A DNA stretch of 6,239 bases from Nitrososphaerota archaeon (lineage in GTDB: Archaea; Thermoproteota; Nitrososphaeria; Nitrososphaerales; JAGGXQ01): positions 1-6,239 of the forward strand of contig JAGGXQ010000061.1 in NCBI GenBank assembly GCA_021162925.1. The letters run 5' to 3'. The notes beneath the pieces are model-generated. The model had not been told where the DNA came from. It searched no databases and saw nothing but the letters and a program-made list of their open reading frames with translations. Shown one piece after another: positions 4,289-6,239 of the stretch; position 1 is the stretch's first letter, and every line of letters starts with the position of its first letter. The position numbers and the translations under genes are program-made.

Positions 4289-6151
4289 TTAATAACCGTA
4301 GATCTCCTTCGCCGCATCGGCGAGGCCGAGCTCTATGAGCTTCTTCCTGGTCGGTATGCCGTCCTTCCACTCCCTGGTCTTGTAGTACTCCTCGATTATG
4401 TACTCCCAAGGCAGGACCTTCCCGCCTGCTCCGCCCTTCTTGTGAGGCTTCCTGAGCCTCTCTGGGACGACGAAGTCCCTCTTCGGGTCCAGGCCGCACC
4501 TCAGGTTAAGGGCCTGCTGGAGGTTCGACATCCTCTCTCCGCTCAGCTTCGCCTCGACGGGGCTCATGTCCCATCCGGTTATCAGGTTCATCACCTTCAC
4601 CGTGTCTCCGAAGGGCCAGTTCGAGAAGAAGTAGAAGAAGCACCAGACCAAGCTGTTCCAGAACTCGTGGACGTCCTGGTAGACGGCGCCTATCTCTCCC
4701 TTCTTCTCTATGGCGAACCTGTCCATCGGCTCAGGGTAGCCGAGCTCGGGCAGGGTTACCCCTAGCTCCTGGGCTTCGGAGAACCCGTGGCAGTGAGAAG
4801 GACCTCTCAGCGACAGGGTATCGGCTATCACCATGGAGAAGAAGGCCCTGGGATCGTGGGCGGGGACCGCCATGCCCTGGGCTTCGACGGCCCATTCTTT
4901 GGTCTCGGGGTACTTCCAGACGCAGGACCTCAGGCCCTCCGCCAGCAGGTCCCCTATCCCGTCCCTGAAGGCGATCTTCTTGGTCATCTCTATCAAGGCC
5001 TCGCCGCTCCCCCACTTCAGCTCTATGCCGTCCGTATCCTCCTTCGTTAGGTATCCCTTCTCGTAGGACTCGAAGGCCCATCCGAGGACGCCTCCAAGCT
5101 CTATCGTGTCTATTCCGTACCTGTTGCAGAGGTCGTTCGCCACGACGACCGCCTTAAGGTCGTCTATCAGCAGGTTCGACCCTATCATCGCCGCCGTCTC
5201 GTACTCGGGGCCTCCGGTCTCCTGCGGATAGCCCTCCGTGGTTATCTTCCTGTGGCAGCCCATCACGCAGTACTCACAGGCCCACCTCTTCGGCTTAAGG
5301 ACCTCGTTGAACCTAGGGGTCCCTATGAGCTTCGCCCCCTCCTCCCATTCGTCTCCGCCGAAGTTCTTTATAGGCAGCAGGCCGTTCTCCTCCCTCGGTA
5401 CCACGGCGGCGACCTGTCCCAGCTCGGCGTTTATCTTCGTGAACTCCGCCTTGTTGATCCTAGGGAGCAGATCCTCCCTGTAGTACTTCAGCAACCCGTC
5501 CCTGTCCGCCAGAGGAGGCGTCATGGTCCCGTTGGCCACCAAGGCCTTCACGTTCTTCGAACCCATCACCGCACCGCCACCACACCTGCCGAAGACGCCG
5601 TGCTTGTCGTTCACTATCGCGGCATACCTCACCAGGTTTTCTCCGGCCTGCCCTATCGCCGTTATGGTGAGCCTCCTCCCTCCAACGTCCTTCTTTATGG
5701 CATCGACCACCTCGACCGCGTCCATGCCCCAGTAGGCCGAAGCGTCCCTGATCTCAGCCTTCCCCTCCTCGACGTAAACGTAGACCGGCTTGCTCGCCTT
5801 CCCCGCAAGCACGACCGCATCCACCCCGGCCTGCTTCAGTATCGGGCCTATGTGCCCTCCCGCTATCGACTCGGCGTAGTGCATCGTCAAGGGCGATATG
5901 AACACCGCCGTGCACCTTCCAGCCCCAGCTATCGGAGCCGCCTGGTAAGGGCCGGTTGCGAAGATCAGCAGGTTCCTAGGACCCAACGGATCGGCCCAGG
6001 CGGGGTAGTGATCCCAGAGCAGCTTCGTTCCAAGCCCAGCGCCTCCGATCCAGGTCTTCTCGAACTCCTCGTCGATCTCCACGTAAGAGACTTTCTTGCT
6101 CGTCAGGTTTATCCAAGCTATTTTCCCCCAATATCCGCCTTTCGCATTCAT
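4289..6151 (-). CDS. Aldehyde:ferredoxin oxidoreductase family tungsten/molybdenum-pterin enzyme
   Basis: A cytoplasmic, oxygen-sensitive enzyme of the AOR family, which oxidises aldehydes (or related substrates) to acids and passes electrons to ferredoxin through a [4Fe-4S] cluster and a tungsto- or molybdo-bispterin centre. With the preferred ATG at 6151 it has 620 residues, near the family norm of about 605-620. The N-terminal AOR domain starts with GGYWGKIAWINLT and WIGGAGLGTKLL. GVFGRCGGGAVMGSKNVKA (185-203) is the conserved cofactor region. Cluster ligands are CEYCVMGC (Cys292, Cys295, Cys299) and, probably, Cys504 in NSLVWC. GGPEYET (about 313-319), NRYGID (343-348) and RGPSHCHG (449-456) sit where P. 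furiosus AOR has active-site acid/His and pterin contacts, by memory of that family. The open frame extends to an ATG at 6181, but that codon overlaps a TATA-like box and the extra ten residues (MPNTQHQRSH) precede the usual family N-terminus. The substrate (AOR, FOR, GAPOR, WOR or BamB-like) cannot be told. Confidence 0.93.
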   Translation of the reverse strand: MNAKGGYWGKIAWINLTSKKVSYVEIDEEFEKTWIGGAGLGTKLLWDHYPAWADPLGPRNLLIFATGPYQAAPIAGAGRCTAVFISPLTMHYAESIAGGHIGPILKQAGVDAVVLAGKASKPVYVYVEEGKAEIRDASAYWGMDAVEVVDAIKKDVGGRRLTITAIGQAGENLVRYAAIVNDKHGVFGRCGGGAVMGSKNVKALVANGTMTPPLADRDGLLKYYREDLLPRINKAEFTKINAELGQVAAVVPREENGLLPIKNFGGDEWEEGAKLIGTPRFNEVLKPKRWACEYCVMGCHRKITTEGYPQETGGPEYETAAMIGSNLLIDDLKAVVVANDLCNRYGIDTIELGGVLGWAFESYEKGYLTKEDTDGIELKWGSGEALIEMTKKIAFRDGIGDLLAEGLRSCVWKYPETKEWAVEAQGMAVPAHDPRAFFSMVIADTLSLRGPSHCHGFSEAQELGVTLPELGYPEPMDRFAIEKKGEIGAVYQDVHEFWNSLVWCFFYFFSNWPFGDTVKVMNLITGWDMSPVEAKLSGERMSNLQQALNLRCGLDPKRDFVVPERLRKPHKKGGAGGKVLPWEYIIEEYYKTREWKDGIPTRKKLIELGLADAAKEIYGY

Positions 6152-6180
6152 ATGAGATCGTTGGTGTTGAGTATTTGGCA

Positions 6181-6195
6181 TATTTTAACTTTTCG
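6181..6195 (-). promoter_or_regulatory. Probable BRE/TATA promoter of the AOR-family gene
   Basis: The minus strand reads CGAAAAGTTAAAATA, a purine-rich BRE-like segment followed by an AT-rich box centred near 6186. It predicts a transcript start around 6160, which is 9 bases before the ATG at 6151 and after the alternative ATG at 6181. This supports the shorter protein. An alternative promoter in the AAATTTCAATTT stretch (about 6222-6211) would allow the longer form. Confidence 0.45.
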
Positions 6196-6239
6196 GGCGG
6201 AAAAAAGAGAAATTGAAATTTAGTTCCCCGATATATCTA

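Noticed and set aside
5252..6223. 323-codon open frame antisense to the AOR-family gene
   Set aside because: It is a shadow of the AOR coding frame, with low-complexity Arg/Leu/His/Pro composition and no family motif.
6196..6239. AT-rich tail with a GAAATT direct repeat and an A6 run
   Set aside because: It is too short and simple to call as a repeat element or terminator. It is more likely just the upstream region of the AOR-family promoter, cut by the window edge.

Overview
The window looks like chromosomal DNA from an anaerobic, probably thermophilic archaeon. The evidence is an archaeal-type cofactor-independent phosphoglycerate mutase, a tungsten/molybdenum-pterin aldehyde:ferredoxin oxidoreductase family enzyme, a two-gene SufC-SufB iron-sulfur assembly unit, TATA/BRE-like promoters close to start codons, and proteins rich in charged residues with mostly AGG arginine codons. 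An FtsZ-family protein argues against the Crenarchaeota that lack FtsZ. It would fit Korarchaeota or other deep TACK lineages, or Euryarchaeota. The lineage is an inference; no species can be named from the sequence.

Layout. The left half is on the plus strand: apgM (64-1344), then after 14 bases a divergent FtsZ/tubulin-superfamily gene (1359-2318, TTG start), then a tRNA-Pro(CGG) gene (2345-2419). The tRNA's probable TATA box includes the stop codon of the FtsZ-like gene, and a perfect 10-bp inverted repeat (2319-2348) bridges that stop and the tRNA acceptor stem. The right half is on the minus strand: the AOR-family gene (about 6151 down to 4289), a 61-base gap with a strong ribosome binding site, then sufC (4227-3538) overlapping sufB (3557-2421) by 20 bases. 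sufB ends one base from the 3' end of the tRNA, so the two transcription units converge head-on with no spacer.

How the genes relate. SufC (ATPase) and SufB (scaffold) should form a minimal Fe-S cluster assembly complex. The AOR-family enzyme next to it needs a [4Fe-4S] cluster, as do its ferredoxin partners, so the adjacency makes metabolic sense, although the two appear to have separate promoters. ApgM serves glycolysis/gluconeogenesis. Its close coupling to an FtsZ-like protein has no obvious explanation.

The most unusual item is the FtsZ-like protein. It keeps the overall FtsZ layout (nucleotide-binding half, Asn-Asp pair, C-terminal domain), but its T4 signature is altered and its T7 loop lacks the catalytic Asn/Asp residues. 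It may be a non-canonical filament or regulatory protein rather than a standard division FtsZ. The window is gene-dense and has no mobile elements, CRISPR arrays or gene-free stretch over 300 bases.
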